From NCBI GenBank assembly GCA_024336345.1, contig JANFOG010000001.1:2666001-2730000 (forward strand): DNA of 64,000 nucleotides. The letters run 5' to 3'. A program made the translations under genes and the position numbers. The stretch is from Mariannaea sp. PMI_226 (lineage: Eukaryota; Ascomycota; Sordariomycetes; Hypocreales; Nectriaceae). This document shows positions 31,001-41,551 of this stretch, one piece after another. The stretch's first letter is position 1. Each line of letters opens with the position of its first letter. The notes beneath the pieces were generated by a model, which saw only the letters and a program-made list of their open reading frames with translations, did no database searches and was not told the DNA's origin.

Positions 31001-34000
31001 CGTCCTATCACTTCGATCCGGGCAGCCCCTACCTCGACAGGATAATTGAGGATAATTACTTACAGTAAGTTAGCATGGTACTAACCAAGCCAGCGTGCAA
31101 TGGCACAACAATGAATGCTCTGTTTGTAGAGTTCTTGGTCCAAGAAACCGGCAGCTCAGAGGGTTGCTTATATATAGTCTGTACACTCAACTCCCCTTAG
31201 CTGGATCTCCAATCAAATCTCCATTAGATAGGCACACGGATCCGTTATGTTCCTTGGCATGTGGGATGACGGTTTCCTGAACAGGGTTGAAGACACCAGC
31301 GACGCTGAGTTCTCATGATGCGTCTAGGTAGGGTGGAGCCTCAGAGTCCTGTAGCCGAATCTCTCCGGTACTTGGTGGTGTCTTCTTCAAACGCCTTGAC
31401 CGCTTGTAAGATCGTCTCTTGGTGCAGAGTACTCCATTCCCGGAAATCTACAGGGTTAATTTACTCCGTACTGAATTGAAACTGATGTGAGAAGGCTCTG
31501 TTATCAAGCTGACCCGCTGTTGGAAGCGGCGTCGTCCTCGATTCTGCGTTTGGCCCCCAAGTTCAGAAAGATTGGTCTTTGGCATTTGGAATTATTAGAA
31601 TTCGTCTGCCTTTGAGATCAGTAAATTGGGGTCTTTAAGAGAGAAATTTGAACTCCTCTCAAGAATTAGTTGTGGCGTTGGCAACTGCAGTCGATTCCGT
31701 GATGGAGACAGCTGCGGAAGTCCTGAATCTGAAGCATGGCGGGCTGTGCGATAGCCGATTGTACACTGGTACCGAAAGAATTTGATGTCGCTTCGGATTC
31801 CTGGCCTGTCCTGGATCTGAATCTTGGTGGGTGGGTGGCTGGAGTGCGTGTCCCGCAACTGCGTGCTACCCAGGGCCAGTCAGGTAAGGTACCTGTCCAC
31901 GCAAACAACTGGGCTGAGGCGAAAAGGCGGGCTTCTAAATTTAGGCATGCCCACACGCACGGGCTCCTCCGAGTGGTTACGAAGCAGACCGCGAAGGAAA
32001 GCTCCAAGTGGGATGGCTGGCGGGCTGTGTTCTCCGTAGAGATTAGAGGTTCACAGCTCGTCACTTTAAAAAAAAAAATGAAACAAATTCTCCACCCTCC
32101 TTCTTCTCCTCTGGTCTTGACCATAGGATCAGTAGTGTGTCTATTCGCTCACGGGTGGATTGAGCTCCGAGCTGTTTTCGGATTAGTATATCGAATCCTT
32201 GATGTTGATGTAATCAATGGAGCGAAGAAGATGTTATTCTTCTCTCTGCTGCCCTCGACGCCGCGTTGAGTGGCCAAAGCCCTCTACCACAAAGAGGGTC
32301 GGGACCTCCTCTCCCCTCATCACGTCACCTTTGTCAGTGGTTTTTCAGCTCGCCTTATTAAGCGAGTCATTGGTAGACATGATGGTGACATCAGCGGACG
32401 GAGGCGAGAGAGAATCAGATGCTTGGCGTATGGACTTTGGATTTTGGGAACAGACTGCGAGGTGATTATTTTTTTCGTAGTGGACGAATTTGGCAAGTGC
32501 AACTTTTGTGCACGTTGTTTGATCAATGTTATTATTCACTGCGCTGTTAATCCTACCCTGTCGCAAAAAAAAAAAACGCTTTTTACGGCCGTAGTTCAGC
32601 TGCATGTAAGCACCAACCCGGGGATCTACTGCACATTGCGTGTGGTGGGATAAATTATGTACATAGTATTCGTTGTATTGGTTGATGTGTTGAGCAAGAG
32701 ACTCATCAGCACGAAGAGGTCACCGTCAATCCTGATCCCCGATGTGGAGTCTGAGAGCCCTGGTCGTCTTCGGCGCAGTAAGCTGTAAGAGGGGGGGGCT
32801 CTTGATGGCTTGGCCTTAAGTTACTCCGTCCACGGTGGTTGGTCTATGATTTTTACCTAGTTGGATGGCTTGAGTGAGACAAGAGAGGAAGCGAAACTGT
32901 CCAATGTAACCTATCGCATTTTTGAGAGAGGAACCCTTTCTGGCGAGACCTGCTGTAGAAGGAAGCGAATCTTATCTTGGGGGCCATCTTCTTCACCTGT
33001 GTCATCCTCTGGGGGGCAAGTCGGAAGAGAGGAAGACAGAATGAAACTGTTCGTTTCCCAGCCTGTCAGCAACCAAAACTGCCTAGTCAGGCCCATGGCC
33101 TAACGTACTACGTAACTTACCTACTGTATGAAGACAACTGGTGTTAGGTCTGACTGTGTGCGTGCTGACAGTCCTGTCAAATTTCGTATAACAGTAAGAA
33201 GGTACTAATGAGTCGGCCCTGTTCCCAATGATCAGCACAATTGGATGTATCCTTTCTATTGGTACCGATGATTCCAATGATTTCAATCGGTGGTTGATTG
33301 GCATGATCTTCGAGGTCTTGCCAAGAAAACAAAGATGCAAAAAAATAAAGCTGCGCCAGGCTTGGGCCTGGACCCTGAGCTGTATGAATAGTGGCTGAGT
33401 TGGTGCCATCAGCTGCTGGGGGCCTTCACACAAAAGAGCTGCCCTAAGACTCCCTAGAGGACCCCCAGCAAGGCAGAAACTGGACCTGGAGGTCCGAAGT
33501 TTGGGAGTACATGGGGCCTTGGTGTGGCTGCGCCACGCCCGAACTCCACGTCAACCTTGCACCGCAGCACCTGCTACCTCATGGGCAAGCGGGCGGCGTC
33601 ATGCCCAGGGTTTCGCAGTGTGCGCACTATGTAGTAAAGTTGACCAGGGGCCTTTTGATAGAGTGGCCCTTGACCAGGAATGGAGAAGCTCTTCATCACT
33701 TGCTTCCGTGGGCAAAGCACTGCACTGCACCGCACGGCACCACACAGCAAGCAGAGCACAGCACATCACCCAGCCCAGCCCAGTTCAGCCTGCAGGCGAG
33801 TTTTATATAAATCCTCCACCCTCAGCCCTTGTTTCCCCCCCTCTCATTGCTGACATTCTTTATTTCCCTCCTCCCCCCTCTCCCTCATATTTATTTTCCT
33901 CTGCGTCCCAGCGCTGTCGTTGAGGTTGCCTTTCTTCCGTCTGCGCCCTTCCGCCATTCCTCGCTCGCTAATCACCAAGTACTGGAGATTTTCGCCGCCT

Positions 34001-34221
34001 TCCCCGCTCAGACACGCAAAACTTCCTCACCCACCGCTTTACGTCATCCCCCAGAAGACAATCTGAACAGGAGTGGAGAGAAATAACATAAAAACCACAA
34101 AACCACAACCACACAAGCATCCGCCACCACTGAAAGTCATCAAAGAATCGGTGATTTAAGGAGAAAGACAAAACACACATTTCTGAAAACACACTTCTCA
34201 TCACAGAAAGAACAGGACAAG
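28001..34221. other. Gene-poor region between ppz and the SUR7/PalI gene
   Basis: 6.2 kb with no confidently called gene. It holds A/T homopolymers (28487-28503), a possible two-exon small gene near 30142-30398, a coding-looking but frame-ambiguous block near 31300-31590 (minus), and one TACTCCGTA at 31462-31470. The final 400 bases (33800-34220) are C/T-rich and then A-rich, a good promoter and leader for the SUR7/PalI gene. Confidence 0.5.
30142..30398 (+). CDS. Possible small spliced gene, 3' exons only
   Basis: An open segment to 30259, a GTGAGT donor, a 46-nt intron with GCTCACC branch-like sequence and TACAG acceptor, and a last exon 30306-30398 reading DLAADKHICTKAGCHCGGED...YDKTQE then stop. 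Codon choice in the last exon (AAG, GGC, GAG, GAC, AAC, CAG) is that of real genes here. No ATG-bearing first exon was found, and another frame is also open upstream. The Cys/His cluster could bind metal. Tentative. Confidence 0.25.
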
Positions 34222-35217
34222 ATGGGTATTGGTCGCTTCTTTTGCGTAGCGCTGCCGTTCGCTCTCACTGTCGGCTCCATCATCTTCCTGCTTGTCGGTG
34301 CTCTTGCTGGTGTCGCCGATAAATCGCTCTACATCTTCCGCTTGGATGTCGAACACCTCAGCATTGACCCTGTAGGCGTCGACAGCATCCTCAAGAACAT
34401 CGAATCCCGCCATTCCCGCGATCTCCCCGATCTCCACGACCGTGCCGCCAAGACCTCCAACATCACTGCTGCCGATCTCGGTCTTGCTAAGGTGTACGAC
34501 ATTGCTCTCTGGGGTTACTGCTACAACGACCAGAAGGGCAAGCGACACTGCACCAAGGCCAAGTTCGACTGGGCCAATGAGGCACTCAACACCTCCTACG
34601 TTGAGCACTTTGGCTCGGCCGCTGGCTACGAGATTGACCTCCCCAAAGAAATTACCGATGCCCTCTCGGCCTTCAAGCATGTCACTAAGTGGACTGAGGT
34701 TGCCTACCTGCTTGCCTTTGTCGCACTCGCTGTCGAGATTGTCTTGGGTATTTTCGCAAACTGCTCTCGTCTTGTTTCGTGCTGTACCTGGATCATTGCT
34801 GGAATTGCTGCCGTCCTAGTCTGCTGCGCTGCTGGTCTTTCAACTGCTTTGGCAGCTATTGTCGTCGGAGCTGTCGAAGCTAGTGCTAAGTACTATGGCG
34901 TCAAGGGCAAGATCAACACCTCGTTCCTCTCTGTCGTCTGGATCTCTGCTGCCCTTGCTATTGGCGCCAGCTTGTTCTGGGTCTTCACCATCTGCTGCTG
35001 CAAGCCCGAGCACCGCAGCAAGGACCGCAAGAACCGCCGCTCTGATGGTGAGAAGTTGCTCCCCACCAAGGGCTACGCTCCTCTTGGCAGTGAACACGAG
35101 ATGACCAGTGGTAACTACTACAACCACAACCAGTCGCAGTCTCAGTACGGTGGTTCCCGCTATCCCAGCGGTGCCCGTTCTGATCTTGCTTACGAGCCCT
35201 ACTCGCACCGTGCTTGA
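34222..35217 (+). CDS. SUR7/PalI family membrane protein
   Basis: Intronless, 331 residues. Four membrane segments at about 8-30, 159-180, 190-218 and 233-258. The first loop carries the family signature WGYC-X9-C (W97 to C110), and CCC at 258-260 marks the end of the last helix. The cytoplasmic tail is basic then Tyr/Gly/Ser-rich (EKLLPTKGYAPLG, GGSRYPSGARSD). SUR7/PalI proteins sit in eisosome patches of the plasma membrane or act in ambient pH sensing; which of the two cannot be told from sequence alone. The ATG follows a long A/C-rich leader (34030-34221) typical of highly expressed fungal genes. Confidence 0.9.
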   Translation: MGIGRFFCVALPFALTVGSIIFLLVGALAGVADKSLYIFRLDVEHLSIDPVGVDSILKNIESRHSRDLPDLHDRAAKTSNITAADLGLAKVYDIALWGYCYNDQKGKRHCTKAKFDWANEALNTSYVEHFGSAAGYEIDLPKEITDALSAFKHVTKWTEVAYLLAFVALAVEIVLGIFANCSRLVSCCTWIIAGIAAVLVCCAAGLSTALAAIVVGAVEASAKYYGVKGKINTSFLSVVWISAALAIGASLFWVFTICCCKPEHRSKDRKNRRSDGEKLLPTKGYAPLGSEHEMTSGNYYNHNQSQSQYGGSRYPSGARSDLAYEPYSHRA

Positions 35218-35942
35218 TCACCCCTCAGGCGCAAGAGGCTTGAGCCTAAAAAAACTTGATACGACTAGTCAAGTGTTTCCACCCTTTGATGATTTTGCAT
35301 TGCCGGCGTTGGGATTTTATTGGGCAAGGGTGACAATGGTTGGACTACCGAGACGATGATCAGCCACTGTGAACATGATGGATACGACTGGGAAACAGGA
35401 TTTTTTTTTATTTTTCATATATACATACTTATCATCTGGCAAGCGGTATTCGGATTAATTGATCCGGGTTGGGCAATGAACTGGAATGATAGTAGGGAAC
35501 GGCATGAGATACCTACAGCTTTTATAGGAAACTTGAAATGACCATACACACATACAAACTTGCAGTTCCTTCATTTCCCAGAACTTTTCCGTATATGAAC
35601 CCCAAACAAATCGCCTCTGCTACATTATATCATTTCCCCTCCTTTGGTGACTTTAAAATTTTATTTTATTTTGACCTGCTGGCAATGCGAAACTGATGAT
35701 ATTGTTGAACTATAACTGTAGACTCAAGGGAAGCACACCACCATTTATTATTTTGACTTGGCTAAAATTTTTTGCTCACAACCCAAAAAAAAAAAAAAAT
35801 CCAAGGAACCCACTCTCACAACTTCATCCAATCTATACAGTAGCATATGGACAATCTCTAAATGTTATCTTAGCTGCTTGAATTTCTTGCCTCCTTTTCA
35901 TCATTCTCTTCTTTGCGTTCTGTTTCTCCCAGCCTTGTCATC
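35218..35942. other. Intergenic between SUR7/PalI and WDR6 genes
   Basis: 725 bases: AT-rich 3' flank of the first gene, an A14 run near 35786, then a C/T-rich leader (35880-35940) just before the WDR6 start. No other gene seen. Confidence 0.5.
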
Positions 35943-38900
35943 ATGACTCAACCCCGCGAGGTCAGTTTGGTATGCGTCAAATCTCCCCTCCTGCAGGAGT
36001 TTGAAAGGCTAGAAGAGAAGGGAACAAAACAGAAAGAAAATAACTCGGTAACTGATCGTTGGTCTCATAGGTCCGCCTCGCAAGAGCTTTTACACAAAGC
36101 CCTATCACAGCCCTCTCGTTTTTCCGTGATGGGTCTTATTTGCTTGCTGGTGAGGACACGCACTTAGCCATTTACGATGTTCAGAGGACTCGCAACGTCA
36201 CCCGAGTGCCCATCTTCAAGGCCCAGCCCATTCATGGTATTCGCTCCCTAAATGGCCGTGTTCTTATATGGGGCGCATCACGAATTGCCGTCCTCTCAGA
36301 AGAGGTTGTTGAAGGCCTTACACATGGGAAGACCGCTGGGCGGGACGTCGGTACACACTTTATCAAGACGGTTACAGCGCCGGACTGGATCTATGATGCT
36401 GCACTGTCGCCATTCGACTCCCAGTCAGCCGTGCTCGTTACTGCACATAACGAAATCATCCCAGTGCATTTTGATGCGGACACCGGCACACCCATCCTCG
36501 GTGTTGTGGTTTCCCCGTCACGGCCCATTCTATACGCTGCGAATGTGAAGTGGACAAGCCCAGACTGCGTGCTCGTTGCCGGTGGCACCATCTTTGGTGA
36601 GATCCTCATGTGGAAGTACCAGTTCGGGGCTGCAGAGCCAGAGCTGATCTCCGTTCTCGCCGGCCACGAGGGCTCTATATTCGGCGTGCAAATATCTGAG
36701 GACCTTCAATCTCCCGATGGTTCAGTGTTCCGGTTGCTAGTCAGCTGCAGCGATGACCGGACGATACGGATATGGGATATCACTGAGCGCCAGGATGAGG
36801 CTAGAAGAAAGCATCAACTATCGGCACCGCGCGAAACGGGCTTTGGTTCGACATTGAGCCATGAAGACGATACCAATAACATCAAGAACAATCAAGATGC
36901 AGCAACCGAAAGTCCAATTGCCGTTGCAATGGGCCACGCATCCCGGATCTGGGGCGTAAAGCTTGCACCAACATCGACAGACCATAAAATGATGGTTTAC
37001 TCATTTGGAGAAGACTCGACAGCACAGCGCTGGCGCCTGGACCTGTCGGTCGCAGGTTCAGGAGATGCTTCAGGCCCGAACACGCAACTGTCTGGTGTGC
37101 TGAAGCACCAGGAGACCTATGCTCTTCACGACGGAAAGCATCTCTGGTCTCACGCGGTTACCACTATTGGCCAACAGACCCTCATTGCTACTGGAGGTGC
37201 AGATAGTCAAATTTCTCTGATTACACAGCCAATATTGTCAGCGGAAACTTCAAATCAACACGTTATGCATGAAGTTTCAACCCTAGATATTCCTGCTTTT
37301 CTCTCATCTTTGCCAAACCCTAAGGCTCTGGGACGGGGACGTGAGATTGTTGGGCGCTACGATTGCATTTCACAGACTCAGATTCTAGCTACATCATCAT
37401 TAGGTCGCCTAATGCTAGGCACATTCGATCAAGGCCTCAAATGGCGTGAAATTGCTGTCGAGGACGCTGTTAGGCCTGATGTAAAGGCTTGCTATAGCAT
37501 GACAGCAATCGGAGATGGGGTCGCTTTACTTGGCTCTACGACTGGTAGGATTTATCACTTTTGTGAGTCCCAAGGTATGCTACTCGTGGGAACTGTGCCC
37601 GGCAAAGTTGTCAACATCCTGCTACTCTCTGGCCGTGGAGATTCTCATAAGGAATGTGTTGAGGTCCTTGTTCACATTCACGGCGTATCCGATGCACAAT
37701 ATTATTCGCTAAATTGGCGAACGGGATCTGTCCTGGCAATGACTGACGTCCGCGGAATGGACCCCCGTTTCGTCGCCTTATCCGCGGCCAGAATCAAGGA
37801 GGACTTGATCGCTATTGGTTCTCGGCACGGATGGCTATCTCTTTTGAAACGAGGCGAGGGAGGTTTTCGCCCTGTGTTCGATTTTGCATCGAGAAGCAGG
37901 GACGGTATCACCGCTCTCGTGCCACTCTCAAGCAAAGATGGGGACCAAAAATGGTCGTCCTATTTTTTGGCGACAAGCCGGGATGGCAAATACAGGATTT
38001 ACCAAATAGAAGAGGACGAAGACCAGGGTGTGAGATTATACCTTTGGAACGAAACGAGTCCGCCTTTTGGACCGTTTGTCGAAGGCGGGTGGTTTACCCA
38101 GGACTCGCCTCCGGAACTGATTCTGTATGGGTTTAGGAGTCACAAGATGGTCGTTTGGAACGAAACAAGACGACAAGAGCTAGCGGCAATAGAATGCGGG
38201 GGCTCTCATAGAACCTTCACCTTCACACACGATCCTACAAACCCTCATTTTTTCCGGTTCGGCTTCACTAAGGCATCCCAGTTGTTTATTTACTCACAAC
38301 ATGGAGCATCACACCAATCGCTCAAAGACGGGACTCATGGAAGAGAAATCCGTGCCTTGAGCTACAATGGTCGGTATCTCGCAACATGTGCTGAAGACAC
38401 CACTATTCGGATCTGGGAGTATGAGAAGGGCCCGCAAGGCCGATCGTCTGAACGCGAGTTGCGATGTTTAACCTTGATGAAGTTGCACATATCTGGGATA
38501 CAGCAACTGCAATGGCTCGGAGATGACTACCTTTTGAGCAGTGCCGGCATGGAGGAGTTTCTTGTTTGGCGTGTACGAAGACTGGACGATACTAGTTACG
38601 GCGGCCTTGGCGTTGTATGTGAAGCGGCTTTCGATGATCGGAGTCAGGACAAAGATCTCCGTATTATGTCATTCGATGCCCACAAGATCGCGTCTGACAG
38701 CAGTATCATTATCACCATGGCCCTATCAAACTCAACACTGAAGACCTACCGATATACAGCAGATGGATCGTTCCACTTGCTGGCTAAGATATCCTACACA
38801 GGAGCTTGTTTGACGCAGATCCGTCATCTCGGGGTGGACAGGAACGGCCTCTCGGCACTTACAGGCTCAACCGATGGGCACTTGGCTACTTGGGAAGCGA

Positions 38901-39373
38901 GGTTTGATAACGATCGTCCCGTCAACCACGTACTTGTGCATATGGCTCCGTTGCACCAGAACAGCGTCAAGAGTCTCGATCTGAGGCCAACGCCTGAAGG
39001 GTTTCAGGTTCTGACCGGTGGTGACGATAACGGACTCGGAATCTCGGCGCTGACGCCATTATCAAATGAGACGAATGACCAACGGTACGCAGTGACAAGT
39101 CGGGGCATCGTACGAAAGGCACACACAGCAGCTATCAATGGTGTAGCATTGACTCAGCGTGGTACAGAAATACTAGGCGTGAGTGTGAGCAACGACCAAC
39201 GTCTCAAGGTTTGGCGAATTGAACAGGAGAAGGTGAAGCTGGTTGCCGATTCGTATAGTGGCATCGCAGATCCAGGAGCTGTGGAAGTGATGAAGAATGA
39301 TCCTGATGTGGACGGTGATGATGAGCCGAGACTTGTAGTTGGCGGTGTAGGTATTGAAGTCTGGAATATCTGA
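35943..39373 (+). CDS. trm734: WDR6/Trm734-type WD40 protein (tRNA 2'-O-methylation partner)
   Basis: Exon 1 is only 35943-35960 (MTQPRE), then a 110-nt intron (GTCAGT...TAG), then exon 2 36071-39373; 1106 residues. The tiny first exon is supported by phase-0 joining to VRLARAFTQSPITALSFF and by a C/T-rich leader with TCATCATG context. Many WD40 repeats are visible, for example GHEGSIFGVQIS...LLVSCSDDRTIRIWDI (about 190-230), GHASRIWGVKL, GREIRALSYNGRYLATCAEDTTIRIWEY (about 775-805), ISGIQQLQWLGDDYLLSSAG and HTAAINGVALTQ near the end. Length, repeat spread and the N-terminal ...GIRSLNGRVLIWGASRI match WDR6/Rtt10, which partners Trm7/FTSJ1 to methylate position 34 of certain tRNAs and also acts in endosomal recycling in yeast. 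Confidence 0.82.
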
Positions 39374-41299
39374 TTAAGCTTCTTTACCGAACAAGAAGAT
39401 ACAAGCCCGAGTCTGAGGGGCAAACATGGGTTGAGCATAACAAAGAGTTGAAATTCCCCCATGAAAGCGTCCCGCAATATCTGGACAACCGAAGCTGAAA
39501 TACTACTGGGAAATCTGAAAAACTCCCCGAGAAGCCATTACATATGGGATTTGATCACTGCTCGAAGGTTCATCTTCGTACCTGTTCAGGGAAGGCTGAT
39601 CTTCCTATAATGGGTATATTGAGCCCCTAAACGAAGCCCTTACATTTGATTTCGACAGAATGAACGTGAGGTGCGGAAATTGTTCCAGTTGTTCCCGGCC
39701 GGAGGACAGATGCATGTAAGCTTGCATTTCGCCTTGTGCTACTCTTTTAAAATGGGTGGGCTCTGTTAGTTGTGGAATGACACAAGTAGTGTTGGTGAGA
39801 AGGTGCACGGCCTAGTAGAGTATGTGGATGGGAATAACTCTGTTTGGGAGAAGTTTTGCCATCTCGGATGCGATGCGGGACGAGGTTTGCCAAGTTTGTA
39901 CGAATCAATTCGAAACAGTCGCTTCGTTCAGCCCAGTAAGGCTGCGTGTTTTTGGAAGGGAAGCTGGTCACAGGGAGGCCACCAGTATTACAAGGGACGT
40001 ATGAGAAAAGACGAGGCGCACTTTGGAACCGGGGGTCAATTTCCTTTCCAGAGGAGTCAGCATGCAGCTTACTTCGCTCCTACAAGCTCCTACAAATTAC
40101 TCATCCTCTAGCAACTTTTGCTGCCAGGAAGATTGTACGATGGTAATGAAGCCACCAGTCCACAGCCCAGTAAAGGTGGTGCTACTCCTTGTTTAGAAGC
40201 TTGGGCAACCCAGAATTGAGCAATATTATTGGCTTTGTGGCACCATATATACCCATCCTCCACGAGTCCATGTTTGAACTTCGGCAACGCCACCAGCACT
40301 GAATGAAATTAACCCGCCAAGACGGCTGTAGAAGTAGCTGCTTTGACGACCTGGGCCCTGATTATTGGTGTTTGATATAGAAGAGGCAAGGCGAAGTCGA
40401 GATCATGCATTGCCTGAGTCAAAACCTGGAATCGCAAAGTTGTTGATCGAGGGGAATTGGAAGTGCTGTTCTCGATGTGAAGGGAGAATAGAGCGATAAC
40501 CAAGGAAAAGTTGCTATGGCCGGGATCGTCCAGGGAATGGTGAGTGAGAGGAGAGAGGAGAGACACACAAATCAAGTTTTGAGAAACCCGTCAGCAGCCC
40601 CACGCTGCAGGCGACCCGTTGTTTACGCACCTTAATCCTGAAGGAAGCACGAACCACAATTCACATCACTCCGTTCCTGACTAAGATAAGGTACCCGACC
40701 TAACCTCAGTTCCGGCATCTACCTACCCATAGGTAGGTACCTTACTGTATTTTTTTTTATATTGGTACCTTATCTTGGCCCTGAAGAAGTCTACAAGGTA
40801 GATATGGAGTGAGGTATGGAGGCATTGAAGGCGAGGGACAGCTGTTTAATAGTGGCTATGATAGTTGAGCTGATATCTTCTTTGTTGGTGTTTGCTCAGA
40901 TCATCGAGAACGCTGCAGGTGACAAGCTATGGATCTTGTGACAAGGTAAGGTAATTAAGGTACCGGGCAAGGTACCTCCTATTATGTACCTTAAGTAAAT
41001 GGTTCCTGTCTGAGATTGATAGGTTCCTGCCTTGAGAATACATGGGCATCCTTCCTGCCAATAGATACCGCAGCTACCTACTCACAGGTACCTACCTATT
41101 TCTTGTTCAATATAACAGCTTTCTTCTCTCTCGTTTCAATGCATCCATACACTGTTCGCCTCTCATTCTCGTTATTATTCTTTCATCACTTTTCTCCTTC
41201 TCTGCAAGCTCTTTCTGGTTGCGTTTCCTCTCCTCATCAAGTCAACCACTTGAGCCTGCGACTTCATTCCATCCAGCTCCAGCGTCATCATTCAAGACT
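39374..41299. other. Intergenic upstream of the small secreted protein gene
   Basis: 1.9 kb without a supported gene. The part from 40680 to 41100 is full of GGTACCTT/AAGGTACC and TAGGTA motifs, including a perfect 13-bp inverted repeat (40683-40695 with 40764-40776). The last 200 bases are C/T-rich leader. Confidence 0.5.
40683..40776. repeat. 13-bp perfect inverted repeat around a T-run
   Basis: AAGATAAGGTACC at 40683-40695 pairs with GGTACCTTATCTT at 40764-40776; the 68-nt loop contains TACCTACC...GGTAGGTACC and a T9-10 run. Similar shorter AAGGTACC inverted pairs follow at 40955-40996. Confidence 0.8.
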
Positions 41300-41551
41300 A
41301 TGCTGAAGTGGGTTTTTATTGTAGTAGTTGCAGCTAGCTCTCTTGGCTTTGCGGCTCCTATCGGCCCCAACGGGCCTTGCGCTGATGTGAGTTCTCTATC
41401 TTCCACAACGCTGGGCAACAGATTTGCGTGTAGCCCAGATAGCTAATGATTGCAGGACAAGGTTGATGCGATTCTCAACGGTGAAATGGATCCGTCCGAG
41501 TGTTGTTCTTACGGAACATGCAAAGGCGATGTTGTGGTCTCGGTTGGTTAA
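41300..41551 (+). CDS. Small secreted cysteine protein, 60 aa, 2 exons
   Basis: Exons 41300-41386 and 41456-41551 around a 69-nt intron (GTGAGT...GCAG, phase 0). The N-terminus MLKWVFIVVVAASSLGFAA is a clear signal peptide with an AA cleavage region, leaving a mature peptide of about 41 residues with four cysteines (one in GPCAD, a CC pair, one in GTCKG). The size, secretion signal and even Cys number fit the broad class of fungal small secreted proteins, some of which act on hosts or competitors; there is no evidence of such a role here. It lies beyond a motif-rich promoter. A 134-residue open frame that reads through the intron was rejected in favour of the spliced form because the spliced reading continues into a Cys-rich end. 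Confidence 0.7.

Noticed and set aside
31736..32269. 177-residue + strand ORF
   Set aside because: Longest frame in the gene-poor region, but of low-quality composition, without domains and crossing an A-run. Chance ORF more likely.
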